From Tetrastigma voinierianum (taxonomy: Eukaryota > Streptophyta > Magnoliopsida > Vitales > Vitaceae), in contig JAEQBH010000287.1 in assembly GCA_016808115.1 (NCBI GenBank), positions 2,852,001 through 2,916,000 of the forward strand: 64,000 nt of DNA, in the 5' to 3' direction. Positions 1 through 11,732 of this stretch are shown in pieces (the first letter of the stretch is position 1; every line of letters starts with the position of its first letter). The notes beneath the pieces are model-generated. The model saw only the letters and a program-made list of their open reading frames with translations, had not been told where the DNA came from and did no database searches. Both the position numbers and the translations under genes were made by a program.

Positions 1-2016
1 GCAGGATGCGCCTCAGTCCTCGAAGCAGTTCTTTCGCCTCCTCTTCCTGTCGAGATTTGAAGATTGAAGTCCAAACCCAGAAAAGCCTTGGCAGCTCTGC
101 GTCGGAAAGCGAGCCATCCGGAGGCCCATAAGGTGTAGGCCTCGTTCCTTATCTCCGCTATTACTCCATCCATTTGGCTGATCATAGCCTCCCGCCTCTG
201 GAGGTCCCCGCGTAACGCATTACACTTCTCCGCCAAGCGCTCCACAGAGCTCTCAGCTTCAGAAGCCTCTTGGCGGGCGATCTGACTGCATTTGCTTTGA
301 GTGCATAGTTGCTGGCAGCTGGAACTCTTCTTAAAAACGGCTCATCTCGACAAACCTTAGGCCCTCTATGGCCTTCTTTTCTCTGTCTCCAGCTCTCGCC
401 TTTGCGGTCGAATTGGTCTTGAACAGGATTTATACCCAAACATCATCGATAAGCTTTTGTATTGAGCTTCGGCTCGACTCTCTCGGAAGTCAAGGAGGCG
501 ACCTTAGCTTTGTATGCTCTCGTCGCCTTAGCAGAGCTCTCGACCGAACTGGCCCTCCTCGCCAGGTCCTTTATGTAAGTAGCCATCTGCCAAGGAACAA
601 GATGGAGTTAGCAGATAACATTAACCTGACAGCAAGGCTGAATAAAGGAAGGCGCTTAAACATCGCCCGTGGTCCTGGAGGGACAAGACCGAGCCTCCTC
701 AACGCGGGGCTTCCACTTTCTTAGGTCGAGTCTTGGGGATGGAAGCGAGGAAACAACCCTGAATGTCACATTGGTGAGTGCAAGTCCTGCCCCTCCCTCC
801 GACTAGAGCGGTCATCTCATGTCTCCCCCAGGTGTCGGAGGGGAAGGCGAGGTGTTTTGCACCGAAGGGCTTTAGATAGAGATAGGAAGGACTTTCAAAG
901 GAGGTTCGGAAGTCTTTCTCGAAGAACCCTTGACTCCTATAGTGGAGGACGAGCGACGCTGCACACTCACCACCTCGGACACCTCGGTCGAAGAGGACAA
1001 CGTCACGCCCCCCTCCTCTGCCTAAACTTGGGCGTGCGGGCAGGTGAGGATCCGGATCTCTCTAGCCGAGGACCTTACCACAGGCGGGAGGCTCACTCTG
1101 GGAGATCTAAACCTTGCGCTGGCTCCTCCTCTTCTTCGCCAGCAACTGAGTACGAGGCCCACTTCTCCTCGGAGTGCAGCTTTACAACAAGAGGCCCCGA
1201 GAGAGTTTCCATGCGGGGCGGGGAGATGTGTGTGAGGGAGCAGAAGGCTCACACTGTGAAGGCGGAATGTCCAACTTAATCGGATCAGGAATACGCTCGA
1301 GGCGACACGCTTGACGGCTTTAGCACCACGTCCTCAGGAATAAGGTCAGGATAGATACCTGAAGGCAACACAACCAAAAGCAAAAGTCGAGAACATGACA
1401 TGACCTTAAAGTTATTTGCGCACAGAGGGAAAACTTACCTTAATTTCTGAAATGGTGATCCATCTTGTCGGAATCCACAACATCGTCTTGATCGGCAGGG
1501 TTGTATTCCCAATGTCTACCCCCGACAAAGAAATAGCACTATTTCCAATGCTTATAGGAAGAGGGGAGGTCAGAAATGATAGGTCTGGTAATGGCCCGCT
1601 TTGAAATATACAAGAAGCCTTTTTTGAGGCCTCTTTCACGCTGAAGAAATCTAGCTGCAGAGCTATACTAGGGACCCCGAGTCCTTTATCTTTGAAAAAA
1701 ACTAGAGCCAGACCAAGACCGCCCTAAAATTAGGAAGGCTGGAGCGGGCATACATTGAAATGTTGTAGGATGTTTTGATGAAAGGTGTAAGAAGCGGGTG
1801 CGTTCTCAAAGGGGCCGCCTCGAAAAGAGCGAGACCATCTTGGGAACGGGGCAACATAGGCGTAAAGATCAAGATACCAAATTCGGACACCGGAAGGAGG
1901 TCCATAACATGTAGCGAAAGCTTTAGCAAACGAAGGCTCAACTTGGCTAGAATAGGGGTATAAGCGTGCCTCAAGATAGCCTCGGATATTGGGCCCTGGG
2001 GATACCTAATCCCCAT
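1..2016 (-). pseudogene. Antisense accessory ORF with PF04195-like domain, Tat-type element A (decayed)
   Basis: Read on the minus strand from 2016, the translation contains GLALFEAAPLRTHPLLTPFI and then SLPNFRAVLVWL (about 1840-1702). This is the layout of the PF04195 'putative gypsy type transposon' block: LFEAA, an HPF-like stretch, then QL.PN..R.L. Segment 1640-1412 continues with FQSGPLPDLSFLTS. The distal part (about 600-1) is helical and charged (KDLARRASSVESS; ASEAESSVERLAEK) and ends in LWASGWLAFRRRAAKAF, typical of the coiled-coil tail of these proteins. Stops and frameshifts break it throughout and the C-terminus leaves the window. It is antisense to the polypurine tract and LTR on its right. 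Tat-lineage elements are known to carry extra antisense ORFs between pol and the 3' LTR, which fits. The molecular role of the family is unknown. Family assignment is from memory of the motif. Confidence 0.55.
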
Positions 2017-2578
2017 CTAATCTTCTCGCCCTTGCTGGCGGAGGAAGATAGCCTTGGAAGAACCTGGCAACCACAGCGGCCCAGGACTAGCGAGCCGCGC
2101 CCGGTGTAGGACTAGAATCTCGGCCGACCTTCCCTCTTATGCGTATGCCTGCTTGAGCGAAGACTCCCAGAAGAAACACATGATTGGTGGCGAAGAAAAC
2201 GAACAAATTGACCAGAGGCGGGACTAAGCAACAACCTAGAATTCAAAACAAGGAAAGAAAAAGCGGCGACGAAAGAAGGTGCACCGAACTAAGAGAAGCG
2301 GGAAAAGCGATACAAAGGGAGATGGGGCGATAAAGCACCCTGAAGCAATTCTAGCGATCAAAGATGCTTCGAGCCGCGGGAAAAGTGGAAAGAGCGATAC
2401 AAAGTGTTTTTAAAGATGAGAACAGAACAATCGAAAAGAGGCGAAAACCGAAGAGGCATCATCATTATCCGCAGGCGTTTGGCGTGACAAGGCGAGATCA
2501 AACCATCCCCGTAGCCATGTGGAAGCATGATCGATCGAGAAACAAGTCGACCCTACTTTAAGCAGCCCCGACCGAAGT
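2017..2578. other. Internal 3' region of element A, no recognised gene
   Basis: GC-rich, decayed sequence between the antisense ORF and the polypurine tract. Short open frames here are proline- or glycine-rich by-products of the neighbouring G-run. I recognise no domain. Confidence 0.4.
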
Positions 2579-2616
2579 GAGGGGCGAGGGGGAGGGGGGG
2601 GGGGAGGGAGGGGCGC
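2579..2616 (+). other. G-rich polypurine tract preceding the 3' LTR of element A
   Basis: A run of almost only G and A, including an uninterrupted stretch of about eleven G, lies directly before a TGTGAG start. Its position just upstream of an LTR on the + strand matches a polypurine tract, the primer for plus-strand DNA synthesis. This gives element A a + orientation, opposite to its PF04195-like ORF. Confidence 0.5.
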
Positions 2617-3220
2617 TGTGAGTGGGGTAGAAAACAATATGTGCACGGGCAGCTGGGGTGAGAGCCCAGGGCATGACGGACCTCCACATATGAAGGAGTT
2701 GGGGCCACAGAGACCGACAAGATGCTCGGCCATGGTGAGATCCTACTCATGCCAAAGTACACGGGCTCAAGCCTAGAATTGAAACCACCTTGCTAAGTAA
2801 TCAGCGATAAGGCCTAGAGCTCATGCGAAAGGGGAGGCTTCGGTCTCGGTCAGCGCCCCGTGGATTAGGAAAGAAGAATCTTACATAATCACGACTCCTC
2901 TATTATCCCTTAACAGTCAGTCCATGATAAGGAAAATGAAACTCCTTACCCAATGGGAGAGATACCGTATTACTGTCTAACAAGGAAAGTAACCACAATT
3001 TCTCCTTATAAATACGGCCCGTTACACACCACAGTGCGCGATCATAACTCCATCGATAGTTGGTGCTTCGCTAATAGAAAAGTGACTTGACATCGGAGCG
3101 ACGAGGCACACCACGGACCATCCTTTCAGTGCAGGTTGCAAGTTGTACAACGATTCGATATGAATCGACTGGCTGACTCCGAAAAGATCAAGCCCAAAAT
3201 CGGTAGAAAAAGCACCATCA
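2617..3220 (+). repeat. 3' LTR of Tat-type Ty3/gypsy element A
   Basis: It begins with TG after the polypurine tract and ends near ACCATCA. It has a promoter-like CTTATAAATACGG at about 3003-3015. Some 75 bp further it carries GACTTGACATCGGAG followed by a cytosine/purine-rich stretch and TTTCAGTGCAGG. That order (TATA, then a 'GACTT.GGCATCGG' signature near the end) is typical of Tat-type LTRs. The right border is judged from the abrupt change to AT-rich DNA and is good to about 10 bp. The matching 5' LTR is outside the window. Confidence 0.5.
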
Positions 3221-4292
3221 ACTAACATTGAGAATTTTTTTTATTTTTTGTTTTATTTATAAAAACAATCAATAAAAAAATTAAATAAAATAGTTTCAAC
3301 GTTGTCAACTGATAATGAAAGAACAAAATCCAAGAAAAAGTTCCATTAAAATGATCCTCTGTGTTAATTCAATAAATGACTAGCAATGAGTCAAAAAAAG
3401 TAATGTATGCAAATATTTGTAATGACCTCAAAAAGCAATGGATGTTGTTGGAGAGTAACAAAGGATGACTTGATTAAAAGATTTTTTCAAAACATAATTT
3501 CAAAATTTTGATCCTTTATCAATTTTTGGTTTGATTTTGATAAAAACATTATTTTTTTTTTCTAGTAAAAATAACTTCTTATTTTAAGAGATAATATAAA
3601 TATATAAAATGAAAAAAAAAAGTATTTTTGTCTAAAATAAATTATTTTTAAAAAAAAACATGGAAAATATTAGAGCATGTTTGGTTCCTTTTTTTGAAAA
3701 TTGTTTTTGATAACAGTTTTTAAAAACACAATTTTAGTGTTCTTTGAAAAATGTTTCTTATTCTCTAAATTTAGTATTTGTATATTTTGAGGAAAAAAAC
3801 CAAAAATGTTTCTCTTTTTCTTATTCTCCTTTTCAAAAAGTGTAAACAACAACATGCCATTAAATTCACAAATTTTGAATTATGTAATGTCTTTTAAATT
3901 TTTAATCAAATATTTCAACTAACAAAATAATGAACCATAATATGTCTAAACCCTAGTCGCCCTCCTCTTTTTTTTCTTTCGTCTTGTTATCTCGTAGCCT
4001 ATTTTCTTCAAAAAAGGAGGGATGATTTTTTAGTCATTCTTGGCTTGAAATCACTCCTCTACATCTTTTCCTTTCATTTTCTTGCTTAACAAAATGGTTC
4101 TCTCCACGAAGATTTAGGTTTTATCTAATTTTTTTGTGTTATCGTCGTTTTATTGACGTTTGGTTTGTCATCATCTTGTTACAACATGGTGTTGTTCGTG
4201 TTCGTCGTTCGCGACGTTTATCACATATAGAGCGGTCGACGAATAATGAATCTATCAATCAAGATATTAAATCATGATTGTCAATATGTTGA
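3221..4292. other. AT-rich spacer without recognisable gene
   Basis: Homopolymer-rich DNA between elements A and B. Open frames are short and low in complexity. A possible small transposon lies at about 3672-3856. Confidence 0.4.
3672..3856. repeat. Possible MITE (hAT-like ends)
   Basis: The left end reads GAGCATGTTTGGTTCC and the right end, reverse-complemented, GGCATGTTGTTGTTTAC. These imperfectly inverted ends resemble the GCATGTTTGG ends common in small non-autonomous plant transposons. I could not find a convincing 8-bp target duplication, so this is weak. Confidence 0.22.
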
Positions 4293-4297
4293 AGAAC

Positions 4298-5065
4298 TGG
4301 AATCACATATATTAATGTCACGGTATTATCAAATTTATAGGTTTTATATGGTGCGCACCATGGAGCGAAATTTTGGAGAAGTATGGGGGTCGTTGTTGGG
4401 ACACAGTTCTTTGGCAGAGTGGGATCTGAGCTCTTGGATTAATACACGGGCTGGGTAGGATCGTTGTCTTTGTTGATGCGGGCTCTGGTTCAAAACAAGG
4501 AAGAAGGGGGGCCTGCGAGGGCTTCGCCGTGGTCGCCCGGGCTGCCCAAGCTCGCTTTCCGAGAGAAAAGAGAGACCGCGAGAGGGGTGAGTGTGTTGCA
4601 TATGAGCATGCCTAAGAGTGCGTATCTTCACTCGCCGTACATATGATGATAGTATGTCCAACCAATCGTATTCATAATCTGTGGGATTTACTTCATCGAC
4701 GGGATTTCTTTCTTATCGCACTGATTTGCAATGGACGAAAGAGTCGCTTATTCGTGATAATCTTCCTTATTAGGAGATCCAATCGTGATGATCTCGTTAT
4801 TATTTTCCTTTCCGCTGATAAGATTTGGCTGGGATCAAGGTGATGATATCTTCGTTAGGGGTTATTTTATTTTCGTATCAAGCCAAATACAATCCGATTT
4901 ATTGCAGATATGGACCTTCTAATTCATCCAAGATCGTCCCTGACCCGCCGGCCCAGCCTTCGCTGGGGCCGGGCACGGCCTGTATTGCATTGGGCACGCC
5001 ACTTCTTCAATGGTGGATGCGGCCCAGCCCATTTTTCAAACCTTATCATACTTCTCGGGCACGCA
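4298..5065 (-). repeat. 3' LTR of element B
   Basis: It aligns along its length with 10945-11727. Shared blocks include AAAACAAGGAAG, GAGAAAAGAGAGACCGC, GCTTATTCG.GATAATCTTCC and GACCTTCTAATTCATCCA. On the minus strand it starts TGCGTG and ends GATTCCA. It also carries GCATGCTCATATG upstream of a pyrimidine-rich stretch. Confidence 0.72.
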
Positions 5066-5639
5066 AGTGGTATCGCGGGCAAGGGTCAGATCGCTTCTTG
5101 CATCTGATGCAATTTCATCAGTGTCTGTTTGAGGTTGGTTAGTTACGGCTTAATCGCCGTCATATATACTTGTGATAATGATGACTCGGTTTCGCCGTTT
5201 CCTACCTCTTCTAGTTTCTCGGGCTTTTCGCAGAATTCACATAGCTGGCTTCGGTCCCCTCCAACTCTCCGCGATCTCGTAATTTATTTGCTCAGAGTTC
5301 GTTTGACCCTTTTGCAGAGTCTTTTCCGCATTTCAGCTTCTTCCGTCTTATTCCCGGACTAATCAAAGGCTCTACTCTTCGTTTCTCTTCGACAGTACGA
5401 CGAGGCGCTGTAGGTTAGATTGATTGGATTTCGTTTACTCTGCTTGCTTTTATTATGGGTTCGCCTGTGCCATCTTCTTTACGTATTGGCAATGACTCTT
5501 TAGTTGTTGCTTGGCTCGGATCGTTAGGGATGCTTCCACTACTCGGGTCATGGCTTGAACCCCAAACGTTCTTAGTGGCATTCTCTTCCCTCGGGATAAG
5601 GATAAAGGGAAAATAAACCTAATTAAATATCCCGGGGGT
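5066..5639. other. Internal 3' end of element B, no recognised gene
   Basis: This lies between the LTR and the antisense ORF. I see no clear polypurine tract and no domain. Confidence 0.35.
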
Positions 5640-7700
5640 CGATTACCTTAAATCATTCCAATATGGTCGTGATCGGACCCAGCAAGGTCGGTCCGCATGG
5701 GGTTACCTTGCCGAACGTTATCGACCTTCTCAAGGCCCGAAATGACCTCGATCGTCTCGACTTTTGCGAGTTTCCGCCTCTGACAGATGCTTTCGGCGCC
5801 GCCTTGATAATTCGTCGCTTTCCACCGCACCCTTCATGAGCTGGGTTCCAACATTTCAACAAAATCATTCCTTCCCAACTCGCTCCCAACGGTCAAGATT
5901 TTTGGGGCGGCCTATCGGGCCTTAGGACAAAGGGCCTTGGCCGGCCATTCCTAAAGGTGGCTTTCGCTTCTCATCTTTGAGCCCAAAGGAGACCAATGCC
6001 GAGGGCTTCATTTCCAGCGCCGAGCCTTCCTCGTGATCTCCGATCTTCCTTCCTCCCATAGGTCAAAGGGACGCTATTTCTTTGTGAGCTAGCCGTAATC
6101 GGGAAGGATCCTTCTATTAGCGACGACATCATGCTCCAAGGGCTCATTGGACTAATTCCCCGATAATCTTCGTGAGTGTTTGCTCGCTTTCTATGATAAC
6201 TTGTGTGAAGGTTGCTGAATATTTCTGATTTGCATTATTCTCATGCTTTCCGTGTGCTCGACTTTACCTTAATGTCAAGATAATGTCGTAGCTCGGCGTC
6301 ATGAATGTCCCGCCGTCCCACGCGGAGTTGATAAAATCCTGACATTCCCGTCCATCTAATTTGAGGTCTACGCGTTCCACTGCTTCGAGGCTCTTGCCTC
6401 CTTCCACCATGAGGCCTTCCCATTAGGGCTTCTACCGCAACTGACTCCTACTAGGAGAGATTTTGGTCCAAATGTGCACCGGTCAGTTCCAAAGGCGTTT
6501 AAAAAACTGCTCCACCGGTAAAGATCGCCGCCAGCCAAGGTTCAGAATTGGGGCATCTCCGACTTCTTCTCAACAGAGAGCGAGCTGTGCACCAAGCGCA
6601 GTCGCAGGCCTCATAACATGAGCCCACGCCTTCAGCCTTCCATCGCGTAGCAACAAACCCTCGGGTGGAGCCGTCGTGAGCAACCGTCATGCCATGCCTA
6701 TTAGCATCCGGAATCCGCCTTCTGAGAGTTAGCTACCTCCTCCAAGGGTGGAAGAGCCAAGAGAAAAACTGGAATCAAAAGTCACGGGCGATGAGACTTT
6801 GCTCTTCAATGCCAACTCACAGAAAGATCTTGTCCGGCCCCATGATTCACCCTGAGGTCGAAGCGCTGCCCGCTGATGAGGCTCTCGCCTCATCCCTTCA
6901 TGTCAGCCTTTGGTGAAGTCCCCCTGATATCCGAGAAGTGTCCGTTCAGGTCGATCCTGCGGTTGGATGTTGATCATGTTTGATGTGCGTAGCCACTCAT
7001 TTGAAGGGTTCCTCGCCGATAAGGCCAAACTAAATCTAAAAGCATGTAAAAATCGCCCGATTTATAAGGCGAAGGCGGCCTCTTTCTTCTCGAAGGACCA
7101 AGTCGCACGAACTGGCGCAGCTGGAGGATCAGTAGAGGTGTAGAGACTTGCAATCTGATCTAAAGCATACCGCCAGCTCGCGTTCGGGCGTAAAGTAGAG
7201 AGTGATGAAGTTCAAGTAGTCATGGCGCTGAAGGCGAAGCTCGGTTGTCCTGGGTGAGCCTCCATGTTGCGCTCAATGATCTCGACGAGACCCGGATGGG
7301 CCGCAGCCCCCAAAAGACGAGCTTCAGACGGTTAGGGATGAGCTCATCACATCCCTGTGGCGGAACCTGTGAGGTCTCAAGAGGAGCCGTGCGCCAATAA
7401 CACCAGGTGATAAAGCAGCACATCTATCGCGGCTCATGGCGAGGCCCCTCCGAGGCCAGTATACTGGCGGTAGACACCTACCGCTGTGAGGCTTCCGAGG
7501 CCAGAAATTCGCGGAGCCGCTTGAATGAGGGAGCGGTCGATTGCAGGGACCTCACCAAAAACATATCCTCGTCGCTTCGTGAGGATGATGTTATTAGCAG
7601 ATCGAGGACCAAGCGCTCCGCCTCCTGGGTGGCTTGCTTCAGCGCATAGTCGCTAACGCCCACCTGCACTTGACTTCAACTCGATCTCCTGGGCTTATCA
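5640..7700 (+). pseudogene. Antisense accessory ORF with PF04195-like domain, element B (decayed)
   Basis: On the + strand at about 5660-5900 the translation reads VIDLLKARNDLDRL, then TDAFGAALIIRRFPPHP and, past one stop, FQHFNKIIPSQLAPNGQ. This is the PF04195 pattern (R.P.HPF ... hFN..PSQLaPN.q) and parallels the minus-strand ORF of element A. Downstream (about 7030-7330) the frames become helical and charged (ADKAKLNLKACKN; VQVVMALKAKLGCPG), as in the coiled-coil tail of the family. Gag of this element is on the minus strand, so this ORF is antisense to it. It is split by stops and frameshifts and cannot give a product now. Confidence 0.5.
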
Positions 7701-8029
7701 GAGGCAGGGTCTTTCTCGTGTACCAAGAACCGATACTCCTCCTGCTTATTCCCTCTTCATGTCTGCCTTCTCCTACGACACCTAGGTTTCAGACTTGATC
7801 AGCCTCATTCTCGATATCGACTCCATTTTTCTTTATGTACACTGCTTCTTTTATTCGCTCTGGCCCAGACATATGTAGCTCTCCTCTTTTAATAAATATT
7901 CATTTTTTATCGCTATGCTTCACCGTAATATTTTCGCTTCATGAATTGTAAGGCCCGGTTTTAAGGGTCTTAGCCGAGCAATTAAGCTCAAGCCAACCGC
8001 GGTCACGAGGCTTCGTGGGCTAATTTCAG

Positions 8030-9400
8030 ATCGAGCCGACCGATTCCCAGTTATATGTACAGCGAGCTCGTCAAATTGAACTCCGGGTCTTCGTGACTCC
8101 GTCCCGCATGCTGAACTGATTTTTTAGGCTGCAAGGGCGGAGCTCGTCATCTTGAGCGGCTGATCTCCACCGGCTGATTTGCATGAGTTGAACAGATTCC
8201 AGCTGCATGACCTATTTTGCGTGAGCTCACAAACCTTGCGGTTGATCTCTCGTCGCCGACTTGCTCGAGCTGAACGCATTCCTTAGATTGCATGACCTAT
8301 TTTGGCGTATTCGTCACTGAGCTATTGATCTCCCCGTTTCATTGGATTTGCGAGTGAGTTGAATGTATTCTAGGTTGCAAGGATCTATTTGCAGTGTCAC
8401 TTTCAGCCGCCTTCACCTCCGCCATCACTCTCATGGTTTAATGAGCCTCAGTCGCATGACTCATGAGAATCGCTGAGCTACCAATGTAGATTGTCAAGCG
8501 AGCTCGTCTATGTGACTCGCCGCCGAAAGCAGTCAGTGTGGAATCACAAGAGCTCGCTATGATAGCTGGGCGTAGCTCGCCCATGAGAACTGCTAAGATT
8601 AACCAGGATCGTTGGGGAAGAGCTCGGCCGGGCAGGGATGGGGCCAAGGGCGTTTGCCCATGAGAATCGGCCGAAGAGCCGGCTCCAGACTGGGCCGGGA
8701 AGAGCTCGCCCATGTGGACTCGCTAATCGCGAATCATCGGGTAGTGGTTTATCTATGTGAACCGGGAAGAGGCTCGCCAATGTGAATGGTTGAGTTAAGC
8801 TCACAATGTGAATAGCCGAAAGTAGAGCCACACGCGGTATCAAATTGGGTAGAGCCTGCCGCAGTGAGTTGTCGGGTTCCGGCGCCGTGGGCCGAAAGTG
8901 GCGGTGTGTAGCCAAGTGGCACGTAGCCGAGCCAGGCGGCGTAAATGAGCGCATGGCGTAGCCGGCGGCTATGTAATCGAGCGGCAATGTAGCTCGAAAT
9001 GACCGACCGTAGCGTGACTCAGGCAGAGTGATCAACTCGCCAGCGTGAGCCATTGGCTCGAAGGTCGGCCGAAAGTGGCGATGGGTAATGAGCATGGCGT
9101 AGCCGAGTAGCAATGTAGCATGAGTCGATCCGACTCCCCGGGCGCGACCGGGCGCGCAGCGCACTAACCCGTCAAAGTGAGCCGGGCTCCGGCCGCCGTG
9201 GGCCGAGTGGCGATGTAGCCGAAAGTGGCGATGTACCGAGCCGATCCGACTCCTCGTAGCTGACTCAGGTGCAGCACGAACTCGCCAAAGTGAGTCACAG
9301 CTCGCGCCGTGGGCCGAGCGGCGATAATCGAAAGGGCAATGTAGCCGAAAGCGGCAATGTAGCCCGAGCCGACCGACTCCTCCTCCCGCAAATCCTCCGA
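8030..9400. repeat. Degenerate tandem-repeat block inside element B
   Basis: Two repeat types adjoin. At about 8040-8400 a unit of roughly 74-86 bp recurs; GCTGCATGACC, TTGCATGACC and GTTGCAAGGA sit at about 8202, 8288 and 8374. From about 8430 to 9400 shorter units recur, with GAGCTCGCCCATGAGAA and GCCGAAAGTGGCGATGTAG variants returning every few tens of bases. Long open frames on the minus strand here are repeat artefacts. The block sits just downstream of the gag end (minus strand), where pol would be expected. Confidence 0.6.
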
Positions 9401-9479
9401 GATTACCTTGATTTCACCCAAGAGCGCCGGTGTTGTGTCGCCATCTATCGAGGGTAAATGAGTCGGGGGCCCGGTTCGG

Positions 9480-10870
9480 GCCTGACTGATCCACTTCAGT
9501 GATGGTAGCGCTGATATCTCGCGCCGCATCAAGCAATTCTATTTCTCTCTTGAGTTGTAGCGTGGGCCAGGTCCGTATGGCGTCCTATCCCGGGTGGAAC
9601 TCACAAGACGGAGTTATCTCTCATTGATCCACTCATCCGAGTCGCTATCTCAGTGAATTGTTCTGCTTCGCACTTCGGGTAGACTACTTATTATTAATCG
9701 AGGCTGCCAGGGGGTGAAGCTCGGGGCGACAATCGTTGTTCTCGGAATGCGGTGGACCTGCACGATCTTTGAGGTTGCCACGCCTTTTGGGATCAGTTTC
9801 TTCATTTTTCTTCGAGGATCCTTCCCGGTCGCTTTGTCTTCGGGCCATTCCTCGCTGTCATCTATCCCGCTTTTCTTTATGAGTGGTGCTGAGTTTCTTT
9901 CTTGATATGAGGGGCTTCTTCACTGGGTTAATATACTTCGCTTTTGTGCACCTTGCCATGCTTGTTTGGGATTTTTGGATATGGAAAAATTAAGTCTTTC
10001 GACTGAATCCCTAAACCAGCCATGAACGCTGGGTGGATCGCAAACTCTCAGGAGGCATGTCCACCTTTGCAGATCTTGACATCAACCGTCGGATATAAGA
10101 CCTCGTGCTTTCGCACTGGTCGATAACAAGCAGATGGTAATCCTGGCTTTCTCAGACGTCCCGGGCTCCAATGAAGTGAGAGATTTAATGCACGGATAAA
10201 TCCCCGAATGAGGAGATTGACGCATTTCGTGGGAGTCTATTGAACCATGCCATACCGGGCCTTTCAAGGTGATCAAGCAAAGCCTGGGTGACGTGACCGG
10301 GTCTGCACCCATGCAACTCCATTCGATTTTTGTAGGTGTCGAAGATGATCACCGATCTCTAAGATTCATCGAATGCTTCCAACTATGGCATTCTGAACTT
10401 GGCTGGAAGGGGGAAGGAGTACCTCTACCGTGATAGTACTTTAATTCACTTTGTTACACCAAGGTGTCCATAGTGTCAGGAGCACGTCCTTTCACCACTT
10501 CCTTCACACGGCCGAGTTCTTGCTGGAGGTTCTTTAACCTCTGTTCCCATGAGTGTTCATGCTGAGGGTGATGCAATTCTCCGTTCCCGACATGTTCCCC
10601 AAGGGCCGCTTCATTGCCTTCTTCTCCCGGGGCTAGATGCGGTTTATGCCCCGGTTAATAATTGGGATTCTCGTCGTTTCAAATCTTTAGAGAATATCGA
10701 TTATGTCCGCCCTCACGAGGGCGCCGTTGTCGTGACCTTCCCGAAGCTCACGCGCTCCCGGGGTAGTCGACATGTCCGTGAGTTGTTCTAACCGTCGCCG
10801 CACGCTGATCGGGTGAGGCGGCGCTTCCACCTCGCCTGTCGCTTCGCGACGTCTAACGCGGCGAGGTTTG
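9480..10870 (-). pseudogene. gag: gag polyprotein remnant, element B (Ty3/gypsy Tat type)
   Basis: The minus-strand translation, in order, shows RLKNLQQELGRVKEVVKGRA (about 10540-10460) and KNRMELHG. It continues with HVTQALLDHLERPGMAWFNR and LPRNASISSFGDLS, then ISHFIGARD and YHLLVIDQ (about 10330-10090). This is the Retrotrans_gag (PF03732) arrangement. Downstream come a basic segment (AKYINPVKKPL), the linker HPLAAS, and ELKREIE, which normally follows the zinc knuckle. At about 9460 GEIKVIS leads into a glycine-rich run of the type found at the gag-pol linker. Gag packages the element RNA into cytoplasmic particles. Many stops and frameshifts leave it non-functional. These motifs fix the orientation of element B. 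Confidence 0.65.
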
Positions 10871-10926
10871 GCGACCGCGTTGTTGGCCGACCCCGCATCC
10901 TTGAGGATTAGCGTTACCCTCGCTGC

Positions 10927-10944
10927 GGTTCCGTGTTGATACCA
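10927..10944 (-). other. Primer binding site of element B (initiator tRNA-Met type, decayed)
   Basis: On the minus strand TGGTATCA directly follows the 5' LTR end. TGGTATCAGAGCC is the usual complement of initiator tRNA-Met; the first eight bases match and the rest is diverged. Confidence 0.5.
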
Positions 10945-11727
10945 TCGCGAATCGAAATCGCGATATTTATAGCGGAACGCCGATTCTACGTACGGCGCTA
11001 ACCGGGAGCGATGCCTTTTCAACCAAACTGGCCGGAGCGATGGGGTATCGGCCGACCCGGATTGTCGCGGGCCGATGCAAGCCTCGGATCGTCTCGGGCT
11101 AAGGTAGGATCGCGCGTACCGCTGATCCGTGCCTGACGCAGACTCCGCAAAAACAAGGAAGCAGCGCCTGCGAGGCCGCCCGTGGTCATCCCGCCGATGC
11201 CTAAGCCGCTTTCTCTCGAGAGAAAAGAGAGACCGCTTAGAGGATGAAAAGGTATATGAGTATGCGCCTAAGAGCGCGTATCTTCTACTACTGTGGCCAA
11301 ATGATGATAAGTATGTCCAACTACCAGATCATAACTAGGACGGCTCCCTACTGATGGGATTTTCTTATCGGAGATTCTGACGGTAAATGGATTTAGAAAG
11401 AGCCGCTTATTCGGGGATAATCTTCCTTCCTTTATTAGGAGATCCAACTCGCGACGATCTGCTATTATTTTCCTTTCCTTATCGATAAAGACGGATTTCT
11501 GGACGGTGACGATATCTCGTTAGGGTTATTCTATTTTCCTCAGACGGCGAAATATAACTGATTCAAGGCGATACTGACCTTCTAATTCATCCATGATCGT
11601 CCTTTGGACCCGGGCCAGCCTTCATTCGACCGTACCGAGGGGCCTGGTATCATATTGGCGCCACTTTCTGCTTGGTGAGTGGCCATGTTCCATTTTTCAA
11701 ACCCTATCAACGCCGATTTATTACGCA
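10945..11727 (-). repeat. 5' LTR of element B
   Basis: It is a diverged copy of 4298-5065. On the minus strand it contains a pyrimidine-rich stretch, then GGCTTAGGCATCGGCGGGA and CTTCCTTGTTTTTGC. This is the same type of signature as in LTR A (GACTTGACATCGGAG), which places both elements in the Tat-type group. Confidence 0.7.
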
Positions 11728-11732
11728 AGAAC

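Larger units (their letters stand above)
4293..11732 (-). mobile_element. Non-autonomous Tat-type Ty3/gypsy element B with 5-bp target duplication
   Basis: Two related direct repeats (4298-5065 and 10945-11727) flank about 5.9 kb. AGAAC occurs immediately outside both ends (4293-4297 and 11728-11732), as expected for a 5-bp integration duplication. Minus-strand order is 5' LTR, primer binding site, gag, tandem-repeat block, then a PF04195-like ORF on the opposite (+) strand, then 3' LTR. I found no reverse transcriptase, RNase H or integrase motif in 5066-9480. It therefore appears to lack pol and would have depended on enzymes of a relative. Both LTRs are strongly diverged and the insertion is old. 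Confidence 0.72.

Noticed and set aside
2410..2762. Proline-rich minus-strand ORFs
   Set aside because: They are an artefact of the G-rich polypurine tract.
5066..5085. TGGTATCGCGGGCAAGG as a plus-strand primer binding site for element B
   Set aside because: Gag motifs and the TGGTATCA at 10937-10944 place the 5' LTR at the right and the element on the minus strand, so this match is probably chance.
8438..9532. Long minus-strand ORFs (91-206 codons)
   Set aside because: They run through the degenerate tandem repeats of element B and lack any conserved motif apart from the gag tail near 9460.
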